A DNA stretch of 60,686 nt, taken from positions 1 through 60,686 of the forward strand of contig MU657279.1 in NCBI GenBank assembly GCA_026770575.1, written 5' to 3'. Positions within the stretch are counted from its first letter, which is position 1. Every line of letters begins with the position of its first letter. Below the pieces are notes generated by a model, which was not told the origin of the DNA, searched no databases, and saw only the letters and a list, made by a program, of their open reading frames with translations. Shown in pieces: positions 9,042 through 19,974 of the stretch. Source of the stretch: Pelagophyceae sp. CCMP2097. Lineage: Eukaryota; Sar; Pelagophyceae. Both the position numbers and the translations under genes were made by a program.

Positions 9042-12000
9042 CTACATTTCCGCCGTCTCGCGCGAGTCGGGAGAGTCTCCGGGCTTGGACGGGTACGACA
9101 TGGCGCTGGCGTCGTCCGGGCTCGTCCACTGCGAGACGCCGGATTCGACGTTGTACCAGAAATACTCGCCCGTTGCCGCGTCGAGGTGGCACTCCCACTG
9201 GCTCGCGTCGGCCTCTGCCGCCGCGCCGTCCGCAGAGGCGTCGTCGACCTCGGCCGCCGCGGCGCTGCCGTCGTCGATGGCGAAGACGTCTTCGTCGACT
9301 GTTGCTTCGTCCTCCGGCGGGGGCTGCGGCGACTGCGCGCGGAGGCGTTCGTAAGGGTCGTCTGGGGCGGACCACGAGGCGATGTTATCGCGCGTGTCGA
9401 ACCAAAACTGCCGGCCCTCTACGTCTTCCCCGAGCTCGAAGCGCCGAGGGCCCTTTAAAGCCTCTAAGAGCGAGTCGTTCAGGAGCAAGTTGTCCTCCGG
9501 GGCCTCATCGGCCACGTCTTCGACGACGGGCGCCGCCTCGAGCATCGCGGGCTGCGTGCGCGGCCGCTTTGCGGAAGCGGCGGTCAGGAGGCGCTGGGCG
9601 GCGCCCTCTTTGGCACGTTGGCGGACCCTCGTAAAGAAGTCGTGGCGGCGCCAGGCGGCTTGAATCACGCGCGCGGCTTGCTGCTTCACAGGGTCGGCCC
9701 GCAGCTCGGCGAGTCTTTTTTGGGCGTCGACCATCTCTTTCTCCATCTCTCGCTGCGCGTGGGACAGGAGCAGCGAAAACGCGTCGTGCGAGTCGTTGTC
9801 CGGGTAGCGTCTCTTCAGAAAGACGTCAAAGTTCTGCCTCAGCAATGCGTCGTGCGAGTCGCATCGCACGGCCTGGACGAAGAGCTCTTCGGCTTTGCTC
9901 AAGTCTTCAAAGACTAACCACCTCAGCAGAGCATAATTGTGCCACGCCCAGGCGTCCTTCGGCCTGTCCGCCGTGGCGGCGCGGAAGAAGCCCTCTGCAA
10001 TGTCGTAGCCCTTGAAATTCGTCGCGTGCTTCGGGCCTTCCGGTGCGGAGCGGCCCAGCGCGGAGAGCTCGTCTATCGTGTCCCAGTCGTCCGCCCCCGT
10101 CGCGGCGAGGAAGACGGCATACGAACATAAGATCCAGGCGTCGGCGGGCCCGCGGTCGTTCATGCGCGACACGGCCTGCTGGTAGAGGAGCGAGGCTCGG
10201 TCGACGTCGTTTTGGTAAACGTGCAAAAATAAAACGTAGTGCGCCAGCTTCCTTAAACTCCGCGGGTCGGAAAGGTACTCCGCCTCGCACCCTCGCATCA
10301 GTTTCGCGCCCTGGACCGACGCGTGCATGGCCCGGCGGAATTTGGACCCTCGCCACTGCGCCTGCAAGAATCGAGCAGCGTCGTCCTCGGCAGCCGTGTG
10401 CCCAAGCAGCCTCAACTGCTCGCGGTCCGCGTAAAGGCGCCGGTCCTCGACCTGCCACTCGTAGGGCTGGTCCCAGGAACAGACGCCGGTGAAGCGGTTG
10501 TGGTAGAACTTTACGTCGCGCAAGACTCGCGCGATAGACCTGACATCTTCTACCGCAGGGTCAAACGACTTTGCATCTTTGAAGTGCGAGAGCTGCCGCG
10601 GGAAGCTCCGCTCCTCGTGGATGCCAAACGTGCGCCGGGCCGGGCCCGAATGTTTGACCGCCTTTTGCCAGTCTGCAAAGTTCTTCGGCCCGTGGGCCAT
10701 GTTCCGCGCGCGCCGCAGGAACCGGCGCGCCACAAAGCCGCCCCACCCTCGCTGCAGCTGCAGCGCCAAAGCGCGCTCCGCGCGGCGCCACCACAGGACC
10801 TCCCAGCCGAAGTTGAAAAAGTCGGCCCGTGCGTCCCCGCCTCGAAAGAGCCTCTGCAGGCCTACGGCGCCTTCAAACTTGGCCTCCGCCAAGACGGCGC
10901 GGTCGACGCTCGCGCGCCACCGCGCGCCGCGCTGCATCTTCCGAGCAGCGTCTCGCCGGCTCCTTTTGAACTGTGCGAGCCACTTGGCTTGCTGCCTGCG
11001 CACGCATTTCTGCACGTCGCGCGCCGCCCGCGTCTGCTGGCGCAGCTCCTCCACGGCGTGGTTGTGGTCGACACGGTCCGTTTCGTACTCAGCGGCGCCG
11101 ATGTCCCTGAGCTTTTCGTCGCTGGCGTCGTGCCTTGTCACCACGAGTTGCCGCTTCAGCACAGTTGCCGGCCACGCGGCCTGCAAAAGCAGCGTCACCC
11201 CGCGCGCCGTCGCCGCCGGCGGCGCCAGGCGGACCTCGCCCGTCTGGATGTGGCGCCACTCTAAATGAGTCCCTTTTTGTGCTTCGATGCCGTCGCCGCC
11301 GACCACCCTTCGCTCCCACAACCGGGCCACGTCGGAAACGGCGCGGTCCCACGTCGAGAGCTGCTGCTCCGATGTGGCGTCGCGAGTCACGAGCTGCTTG
11401 GAATTTTCCAAGTCCGGTGTCGACTCTTGGAAGACTCCTAGGGCAGACGATGCGATTGTATCCAGCAAATACTTGGCCACGCCGTGCCGCGCGTACATGC
11501 GCGCCACGCCGATGGGCGTCAGACCCGCCCAGTTGCGGCAGCCGAGGGGCGCTTCGTAGGCCACCAAAGTCTCCACCGCAGCGACGTCGCCGCCTCTACA
11601 AGCGAGATGAACGGCCTGGTTGCCATCTTGATCCACGGCCTTGGCGAGGGCGCCGCGCGCGAGCAGGGCCATCAACGCCTTTGGCGAGCCCGCGAGCGCC
11701 GCGACGTGGAGCGGCGTCGCGCCTCCAAAGTCAGCCGCAGAGACGTCCGCGTCTCCCACATCGACGAGCACGGCAATCGCGTCCGCGCGATCAAACTTGG
11801 CAGCGTAGTGCAGCGCCGTCCGGCCCTGGGAATCGGTGGAGTGCACGTCGACGCCTCTTGCCATAAGAAGCTGGAGCACGATTCGCTCCGTCGTATCGGC
11901 CAACCCCGCTTCGGCAGAGTCGGCGCCGTCGGCGGCGCCGGCGCAGGCCAGGGTGAGGGGCGCCTGGCCGAAATCGTCCTTGGCCTCGAAATCGGCGCCG

Positions 12001-15000
12001 GCGGCGATGAGAGCGCGGACCATGCGCGGGCCCGATCGCGAATCGCAGAGTCGGCAGGCCTCGTGCGCCGCCGTACGGCCCTTGCGGCCGGGCGCATCGA
12101 CGCTTGCGCCCGCCGTCAAAAGCTGCCTCAAAATGCCGACGTCGCCGAGGCGCGCCGAAAGCGAAAGGGCCGTCTGGCCCGAGAATTGCGATGCAGAGGT
12201 GTCGGCGCCTCTGCTCAGCAAAAGGTGCACCAAGGCGTCGTCCCTGCGCGCCACCGCGCAGAGCAGCGGCGTGCGGCCGAGCTTCTCCAGCGCCTCCAAG
12301 TCCGCGCCGTGCTTCAGCAGCGCCTCGACGATCGCCGCGACTTGCGGCCGCGGCGTCTCAGCTGCCAAGCGTGCCTCGGCGGGCAGCCGCGCGACTCGAT
12401 CTTCCTCGTCCGAGGCGTCCGAGTCGTCGTCCTCCGAGCCGACGCCAGAGTCGGAAGAGTCGTCTGATTTGTCCGCCGCTTGGAGCGCGAGCGCCGTGAC
12501 GTCTTCCTCGGCTTGCCCCGCCCTCTCCTGCTTGAACCACGCCTTGAACCACGCCTTGTCCTTCTTCACCACTGACTTGCCCTCGCGCTTCACCAGCGCC
12601 TCGCGCACCTCGTCGGCTTCCGGCGCGAGTGAAACGATTTCGCCGCGCTTCTTCTGCCGGCGAGACGGCTTTGCGCCCGCTGCGCCCGCGAGGAGCCGCG
12701 CCGGGCGCTTGCCGGAGGGCGCGTCGTGCATGTAGAGGGGCTGGAAGCCGTATTCTTCGAATCTACGCTTCTCCACCAAAGCGAGTCGATGCCTTTCAGC
12801 CTCTTCCCACAATTGCTCCGACAAGACTTGGGCGGGCGTGCGGAAGGCTGCCGGCGGCTCCAGCGGCTCGCCGAGGACGTGCATGGGCGTACATTCGGCA
12901 TCATTCGCGAATGAAGCCTCCGCGGCCATCTCCTCGACCAATGCGACGGCGCACGCCGAAGCCTCTCCTCGGCAGGCGCGGTGCAGCGCAGTGTCGCCGG
13001 CGGCTAAATGCCGGAGCAGCGCCGCGCGCGTCGGGGCCAGCGCCGAGATGGATACGGCGAGCCATTGGCCTCGCCTCAGCTCTTGCAAGTCGTCGCAGTA
13101 CGCCGCGACGAGCATTTTCGCCGCGTTCACCCCACGCACGTCGGACCGCGCCGCGGCGCCGCGGCACAGGCGTTGCGCCGTCGTCGCAGAAGCGCGCTTG
13201 AGACGCGCGTGGTACACGCGCCGCGACGCGAGCCACGGCCGGATAGCGGACGTCTGCAGTTTCAGAGCGCTCTTGTGTTCCTTCAAGACCGGTCCGTAGC
13301 GCCTCCGCACCGCGTGGCCCTGGACGAGGGCGACGACGAGGGCCCGCTGCCGCAGCAGCAGCTCGAATCGGATCCCCTGCTCCGAGTCGTTGAATCGCCG
13401 CCAGCGCCGCAAAGAGCGCTTCAACAAATTGTCGGCGGCCATGAGCCTGGCCGCGCGCCGGACTCGAGCGGCCGATCTCCACGCTTCAAACGTCTTCTTC
13501 GAGAAGCGTTCCTTGATGCGTCTTCGCTGGAAGAGCAGACCTTGGCCTCTGACCTCTGAAAGCACTTGAGACCGGTGCTTGGCGGCGGCCTCTGCCAAAA
13601 AACCGTCGAACCGTTTCGACCCGGCGCGGCGCCGCCAGGCCGCGTTCATCTTCGATGCCGCCGAAAGACGTTTCGCGTGCTCGAAAGCCGCCGCGTCCAC
13701 GAGGAGCGACTCGCGGGCGACTCTTTGATTTTCCAACCTTTCCACCCCCGCCGCCTTTGCCGCCCCGGCCCAGGCGTCGACTACGTCGAGCATGTAGAAA
13801 GAAAAGCGCCGGATCGCCATGGCCCGGGCTCTTCTTTGGATCGAGGCCCACTTTATCCACGAATTAAACGTCCTTCTGGCCCACCTCAGTAGCGCCTTTC
13901 CGAGACAAAGTTGCGCCGCCGCCGCCTGCTTCCGACCGAGGCATCGCCGGAAACGCACTTCGAGTCGAGCCCGCGGCCCGGAACAGCACGCGACTGCGAT
14001 CTTAGACGCCGAACGACGCTGGAGCACTCGTAAAGAGGCGTAGCCGGCCAAGGCCTTCAAAACAGCCTTCAAGAGCCGTCCAAAGCGCCCGAGCGCAAAC
14101 CTTTTCGCGGTGCGCGCCGCGCGCCAGGCGCCGACGTGCACACGCAGGCACCGCCGCGCCAGCAGCGCGCAGCGCCTGTCCGCCTCTTTGCCTCTAAGAA
14201 AAGCCTCCGCTCGGTGCGTGATGCTCCGAAACTGCCGCGGCCGGCCCTTGAAGACGGCGCGCAGCCGCAAAGCGCGCGTGACGTCGCGCTCCACCGCCGC
14301 GGCCTCTTCGCTGCGGTCGTTTTGCTCCGACAGTGCGACAGCGACGATTCGGTCCGGGTGGCCGGCGGCGTTGGCGAACTGGATAAAAGTCATCGGCTTG
14401 TACCGCGCCTCTTCCCGCAGCCGCGCCCGGCGGCGCCTCACCCAGGCCTGCAGCCGTCGGACGTGCAAAGACTGCATGGCCACGAGCGGCGCCAGCGTGT
14501 CGCCGTGGTCCGGCAAGACGTGCCGGCCTTCATCTTCAAAAAAGTCGCCCGCCTCCGCCTCGGCGGCCATGACGGACGCGCGTTGGTGCGACGCGTGTAG
14601 CTCGGCGCGCGTCGCCGCCGCCAAGCGAAGCACGGCATCGCGGGCAGCAGCGTCGCGCCTCGACGCGCACGCTCGAGCGATCGAGGCGCGCAGCAACCTT
14701 ATCGCTTTTTCCACGGGCGCGGCGTTTTGCGTCTCGACCGAGCGGCCGCCCGTTTCCGCGTCGGCGAAGCGTTTGGGCTTCGGCGGCGCCGCCTGCGCCG
14801 CGTCTCGTTCAACGACGTCGGTCCACGTCCCGTCCGACGCCGCCAAAAGCGAGGCCAAGAGCGTCCTCCTTTCCGCGAGATTCGAATTGCAGCGCATGGC
14901 CTCGGCGTCCGCGAGGACCCTTTTCGTGCGCAGGCCCAGGAGCTGCGCCTTTTTGGAGGAATCCCATGTATTTTCCAGCCTCTCCTGCCGCAGCCCAAGC

Positions 15001-17310
15001 TGCTCCGCCGCATTCGCCGCAACGCCGGCGTCGCGCCGAAGCTGCCGCACTTGCTCGGCGACGTCGTCGGCCCTAGACGCGTCGCCGAGCGCCGACGTTA
15101 AAGCGTCGAGCATGGCCAGGCGAGACCCGCCGCCGGCAAACTTGACGAGCGAAACTATGTCCTCCGGCGCGGCAGACGCCACCGCAGCCAGGCGCGCCAG
15201 CAACACGTGCAAATCGACGTACTCCAACGGCCGCGGCCCGCGCGGCGGCGGTCGCGGCGGCACAGCGCCGCCCGCCTCTTCAGGGCCAGCCTCTTCAGTG
15301 GACGCCCGCAGCGGCCCGTCGAGGACGTGCTTGAAAGCGATTCTCGCCCGCGGTGGTGCGGGCACGAAGAACGCAGGGGCGCCGTCGGGCGCGCGCAGCT
15401 GCTCCAGGAGCATCTTCGCCAATGCCCGGGCACCGTCACCGGCCTCCTGCGCGACGAGGCCGCGCGCGACGAGCTCGTCGCTCTGGGCGCGCGCCGCGGC
15501 TTGCGCGTTGCCGGCCAGTTCCGCGCAGAGCCGCTCGACGGCGCGCGTGGGCAGCAGCACGGACAGCACTAGCGGGTCGTAGAGCGGCGACGCTTTCAGG
15601 CGCGCGCAGGCGAAGATGGCGTGCGGGGCCAGGACGGGCGCCTCGTCGCGCGTGAGGAGCAGTCCATTTTCGCCGCTGCGGCCGTCGGCGCCGTCGACGA
15701 CGCGCGCGTCCGGCCTGCGCAGTGACAGCTGGTACGCGTGCGAGAGGGCGCACCTCGCGTGGAGCACCAGCGCCAAGGCGTCGCCGCCCTTGGTCTCGTC
15801 CAAAAATGTCGAAAAGAGCAGCGCCTCGACGGACCCGAACTCGGCCGCGACGAGTAGCGCGTGCGCAAAGTGCGCCGCAACCACGGGCGCGCGCGCACCG
15901 AAGCGCCGCCAGAGGTCGCGCGCGACGACGAGAGGCGTGGCGCCGAGGCGCGGCTCGGCCGCGGGCGCGCCGCCGCCGCCGCCGTCGTTGTCTGCGGTGC
16001 AGCGTGCGAGGGCGGCGGCGAGGGAATCGTAGGCCTCTTCTATTCGCCGGACGAGCCAGGCGCCGCCGCGCGCGCCGCGGGCCTCGACGTCGGCGCGTTC
16101 GTCCGCCAACTTCGTCGCCGCCGAAAAGCGCGAGAACCGCCGCGTCATGGCCGCAAAGTCGTCGCGTGCCGCGCTTTCGTCGGCGCGCGCCGATACGACG
16201 CCCAAAGCCGCCGCGGCGGCTCGGGCCTCGGCACGCTCGTGCGAGCGCCAGAGTTTGTCCGACTGGTGCGCCAGGATGGCCTCGTCACGCGGCTCCGCCA
16301 GCAGCCGAGCGTGGCATGCCCGCGCCGCCACCGCCGAGGCGTCCTCCTCGACCGCCGGCGGCACCGACGCCGCGGAACCGCCGCGCGCGCGCAAGCTTTT
16401 GCGACGCTCGCTCCGCGCGCCCTCGCGCGAGCTCGAGCGCGAGCTCGCGCGCGAGTCGGCGCGGTCCGGCCCGCGCGAGGCCTCGGCTGCGGACCGCGGG
16501 CGGGCCTCGGGCTCCCTGGACCGCGACCGCCGTCCTGCGGCGCGCGCCGCCGTCGTCGACGCCGTCGTCGATGCCGTCGAAGCGTCGTCTTCGTCGTCGT
16601 CCCAGGCGTCTACGGCCGCGCGCGGCCGCGTGCCGAGGCGGTCCTCGCGGGCGCGCGTGGCCGACGCGTAGATCGACGCCTTGGCGCCGCCGAGGCCAGC
16701 GGCCACGTAGCCGAGGTCGTCCAAGTAGCTAGGCGCACGGCGTCGGACGCGCCGCGATGCACAAACGCCCGGGGGGCCGCCTCTTCGGGACGCAGCGTCC
16801 TCAAACAGGGCGCAGACTTCTCAAACGATGCGCAGAGTCCACAAAGGACGCGGCGCCGGTGGGTCACGGGAGCAGCGCCTTGCGCCGCGCCAGGGCGACG
16901 TGCTTCGCCTCCTGCAGCGCCGTCGCGCGCGCGTCGGCCCGCGGCCGGGGGTGCCGCTCCGCGCGCGCGGCCGCGCGCGCGCTCTCCGCCTCGAGGGCGC
17001 GCCCGACCGCCGCCGGCGCCGTGCGCGCGGCCAGCGCCCGCGGCGGCTGCGCCAGCGGCGGCAGCGGCCGCGGCGCCGCCCAGCCCGCCGGCGCCGCTCC
17101 GCCGTACGCCGCCGCCGCTTTCCGGTCGCCGCGCCGCGCCGCGGCGCCGCCGGTCGCCGCGCCGCCGTTGCGCCGCGGCTTCTTCGCCGCGGGCACGAGG
17201 GCGCCACTCCGCTCGAAGAGGCGGTCGCAGTCGTCGAGGGAGGCCTGGGGCGCCTTGCACATGAGGACCTCGAAGAGGTCGCGCGCCGTTTGCACGCGCG
17301 CCGTCGGCAT
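9042..17310 (-). CDS. Giant ankyrin / IQ / TPR-HAT-like / WW protein
   Basis: Proposed exons are 16868-17310 and 9042-16728, giving 2709 residues. The long exon lacks an initiator ATG at its 5' end. Removing 16729-16867 (GTGACC to CCTAG) joins it in phase to a short upstream exon starting with ATG. The order is a Ser/Arg- and acidic-rich N-terminus, then a long helical region with IQ-like and basic helical motifs (about 13.0-14.1 kb). A short ankyrin pair near 12.9 kb and an ankyrin array (about 11.5-12.35 kb, for example GRTALHYAAKFDRADAIAVL) follow. More IQ motifs lie at 10.7-11.1 kb, a degenerate WW (CSWDQPYEW), TPR/HAT-like repeats (9.8-10.3 kb), another IQ, and two C-terminal WW domains (FWFDTRDNIASW, YFWYNVESGVSQW). 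It is probably a calmodulin-binding scaffold. The 7.7-kb exon has no introns. The exon 1 join is the least certain part. Confidence 0.72.
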
Positions 17311-17840
17311 CGCGCGGGGCGGACCGGCTACCCAGTCCGCAGCATGCCCCGGCCCGCGGCGGCGAGCCCGGCAGGGACGCGGCGGACGTTGGCGCTACTG
17401 TACACAACCCTGTGAAAACGATTAAATATGGCCGTAAGATCGACGCGGATTCAAGTCCCCTCAAACCGAGCCGTCCTTGACTCGTCGAGGTGAGCGGCGG
17501 CCACAATGAAAAAATGAGCACACCCCAGGTCCTCCCGAGATCCGTGCGAAGCGACTTCATGCGAGCCGCTCCCAGGCCCGCGGAGAGAAATGCCCTTTAA
17601 TACCCCAAAATGCCCTATAATACCCCAAAATCAAGTGGACGGAAGCGAGCGAGCGCGATGGGCCGCAAACGCTCGCTGAGCAAGCAAGCGAGCCCAGCTG
17701 GCCGAAATCCGAAACCGATCCACAGATTTTCTCAACCACCGAAACACTGGCACAGAAAGATTTTTACCCGAATGTTCGGATAAAATCATTCGTCCAGAAA
17801 GCCACCAGCACAAACACTCTCCAGTCGCTCCAGTCTCACC
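17311..17840. other. Divergent intergenic region with a 20-nt tandem duplication
   Basis: This lies between the giant ANK/WW gene (minus) and the secreted repeat protein (plus). It is AT-richer than its surroundings. At 17591-17610 and 17611-17630 the segment TGCCCTTTAATACCCCAAAA is duplicated with one change. No gene is seen. Confidence 0.5.
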
Positions 17841-19289
17841 ATGATGATGAAGCTCACGAGCGTGCTGGCTGCGGGTTGGTTCGCGGGCGCGGCGGCGCGG
17901 CTGCACGGCGGCGGCGCGCAGCGCGGGATCATCGACTCCGAGCCGCCCTGCATCGAAGAAGCTTTTTGCTGCTTGTGAGGCGCCTGTCCCTGCCACGCCT
18001 GTCGTCGGCCCGCGCCGGCCCGTGTTGTCGCAAACGCTGCATGCAGGTACACCGAGAACGACTACGGTCGCATCTGGGGCGAGGAAGAAGTTTGTCCGTC
18101 GTGCGAAAACGTGGCGCCGCCCGGCTCGAAGTGCTCTTACAGGCAGGCGTGTAAGAACAACGATCGCGCTTGCACGAATGCCATCTGGTGCAAGAAAACA
18201 TGCACTTTCGCGCCCACGAAGTATCCGACTTTCGCGCCGACGCCGGGGGGGGGGGTAACGGCAGCGCCCACGTTCACGCCCTCGGCCACTCCTACGGCGA
18301 CGCCCACGGCGACGCCCACGGCGACTCCTACGGCCACGCCCACGGCGACGCCGACGGCTACTCCCACAGCCACTCCTACGGCGACTCCCACGGCCACGCC
18401 AACGGCCACGCCCACTGTCACGCCGACAGCTATTCCCACGGCCACGCCGACGGCNNNNNNNNNNNNNNNNNNNNNNNNNNNNNNNNNNNNNNNNCCCACG
18501 GCCACGCCCACGGCGACGCCGACGGCCACGCCCACGGCCACGCCGACGGCTATTCCCACGGCCACGCCCACGGCTATTCCCACGGCCACGCCCACGGCCA
18601 CGCCGACGGCTATTCCCACGGCCACGCCGACGGCCACGCCGACGGCAACGCCGACGGCCACGCCCACGGCCACGCCCACTGTCACGCCGACAGCTATTCC
18701 CACGGCCACGCCGACGGCTTTTCCCACGGCCACGCCGACGGCTTTTCCCACGGCCACGCCCACGGTCACGCCGACAGCTATTCCCACGGCCACGCCGACG
18801 GCTTTTCCCACGGCCATGCCCACGGCCACGCCGACGGCTATTCCCACGGCCACGCCCACGGCGACGCCGACGGCTACGCCCACGGCGACGCCCACGGCTA
18901 CTCCCACGGCCACTCCTACGGCCACTCCCACGGCCACGCCGACGGCCACGCCGACGGCCACTCCTACGGCGACGCCGACGGCCACGCCCACTGCCACGCC
19001 CACGGCTACGCCCACGAAGTATCCGACGCCGTATCCGACGGCCACGCCCACGGCCTATCCGACGAAGTGTGAAGACAAGTGCTGCGCGGAGCGGGTGTAC
19101 GATGGCAACGCGTGGGAGGGGGCCACGAAGGTTTGCAATAACTGCGTTGCCGTGGCTGATACGAATTACATCGCGTGCTCGGCGTCGAGGGCTAACTGCA
19201 TGAAGCCGAAGTGCGGCGGCAGAAACAATGTATGGTGCCCGTGCTACGCTGATACGCCGACGGCGACGCCGACGTGGGCTCCCAAGTAA
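17841..19289 (+). CDS. Secreted Thr/Pro-repeat (mucin-like) cysteine-rich protein
   Basis: Exons 17841-17974 and 18047-19289. The 72-nt intron starts GTGAGG and ends GCAG, and joining gives [17 protein letters not shown] in frame. The first residues ([19 protein letters not shown]) are a typical signal peptide. A cysteine-rich domain follows (about 12 Cys: [29 protein letters not shown]). Next come tens of Ala-Thr-Pro-Thr repeats with Ile, Val, Phe and Ser variants, which are likely heavily O-glycosylated. A second Cys-rich domain follows ([30 protein letters not shown]), with a short PTATPT tail. The protein is predicted to be extracellular, in the cell covering or mucilage. The visible length of 458 residues is unreliable because a 40-N assembly gap lies inside the repeat. 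Confidence 0.8.
18275..19065 (+). repeat. 12-nt coding tandem repeat (Ala-Thr-Pro-Thr)
   Basis: Imperfect 12-nt units of the form GCCACGCCCACG fill this stretch. They contain no stop in several frames, so an antisense Val-Gly-Val-Ala frame and a plus-strand His/Gly/Asp frame are also open. Only the frame continuous with the Cys-rich domains is taken as coding. Confidence 0.85.
18455..18494. other. Assembly gap (40 N)
   Basis: Forty N bases lie inside the 12-nt repeat. The true length of the repeat, and whether the frame is preserved across it, cannot be known from this sequence. Confidence 1.
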
Positions 19290-19488
19290 AGTCTGTGAGA
19301 ACCTCGGGCGCCCTGCTGGCCTGTGCCGCCCGGCTCTGCACGATTCTTGATTTCATAATAAAACTCGACGCCAAAACGCCCGTTCGCGGTTGGTTCGCCC
19401 CGGGGGTGCGGGGGCGTGGCCGCGAGGTCTCTTCTGTGAGAGGCCGTCTGCGGCACATCCACGACAAGCGCTTCGACTCTCGGCTACC

Positions 19489-19974
19489 ATGCCGCCCCGC
19501 TCCGAGCCTCGCGCGACGCCTCCCGATCCTCTGCTTGCGGCGGCACAAGAGGAGATGGAGGTTCAGTCCGGCGCCGACATCTTGCAGCAGTTGCAGGACA
19601 ACGTCGCCTCTCGCGACGAGACCCGCCTGCAGCAGCGTGCCACCGAGCTCCGCGACATCAACCGCGACCTGGCGGCCCAGCGCGACGAGATCACGGTCTC
19701 TCTCCTCCGTCACCGGGAGGAGTTCGATGTCGCGGTCGCAGCGCGAGCCGCGTTCGACGCCGCGACATGCTGGCTCCATAACTCTGAGATCAACGCCGAC
19801 GGCCGTCACGGCCGGCGGTGTCGTTTTCAAAATTGTTTTTTGGCGATATTTACTTTAATCAATCAAACAGTCGGCGCGGATCGAGGGGGCGAAGCGCAGG
19901 GAGCAGAGAAACGGGAGAGGGCGAAGAGAAGCGGCGGGCGGTGTCCGTCATCTAGCAGTGCCTCGCGAACATGA
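19489..19974 (+). CDS. Hypothetical coiled-coil ORF, possibly a fragment
   Basis: The ATG at 19489 opens a 161-residue frame. Its first 90 residues look protein-like: a Pro-rich start, then an acidic/basic heptad-like helix (ILQQLQDNVASRDETRLQQR, ELRDINRDLAAQRDEITV). The remainder is composition-biased and runs to the start of the sulfotransferase gene, where it overlaps by 4 nt. This suggests truncation or a downstream exon I could not find. I do not recognise the family; a retroelement gag-like fragment is one possibility. Confidence 0.35.
   Translation: MPPRSEPRATPPDPLLAAAQEEMEVQSGADILQQLQDNVASRDETRLQQRATELRDINRDLAAQRDEITVSLLRHREEFDVAVAARAAFDAATCWLHNSEINADGRHGRRCRFQNCFLAIFTLINQTVGADRGGEAQGAEKRERAKRSGGRCPSSSSASRT

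Noticed and set aside
17440..17470. tRNA T-arm-like GGATTCAAGTCCC
   Set aside because: No acceptor stem, D-arm or anticodon arm can be folded around it.
18137..19051. Antisense Val-Gly-Val-Ala repeat ORF
   Set aside because: It is a by-product of the stop-free 12-nt repeat. The plus frame has a signal peptide and Cys-rich domains on both sides.
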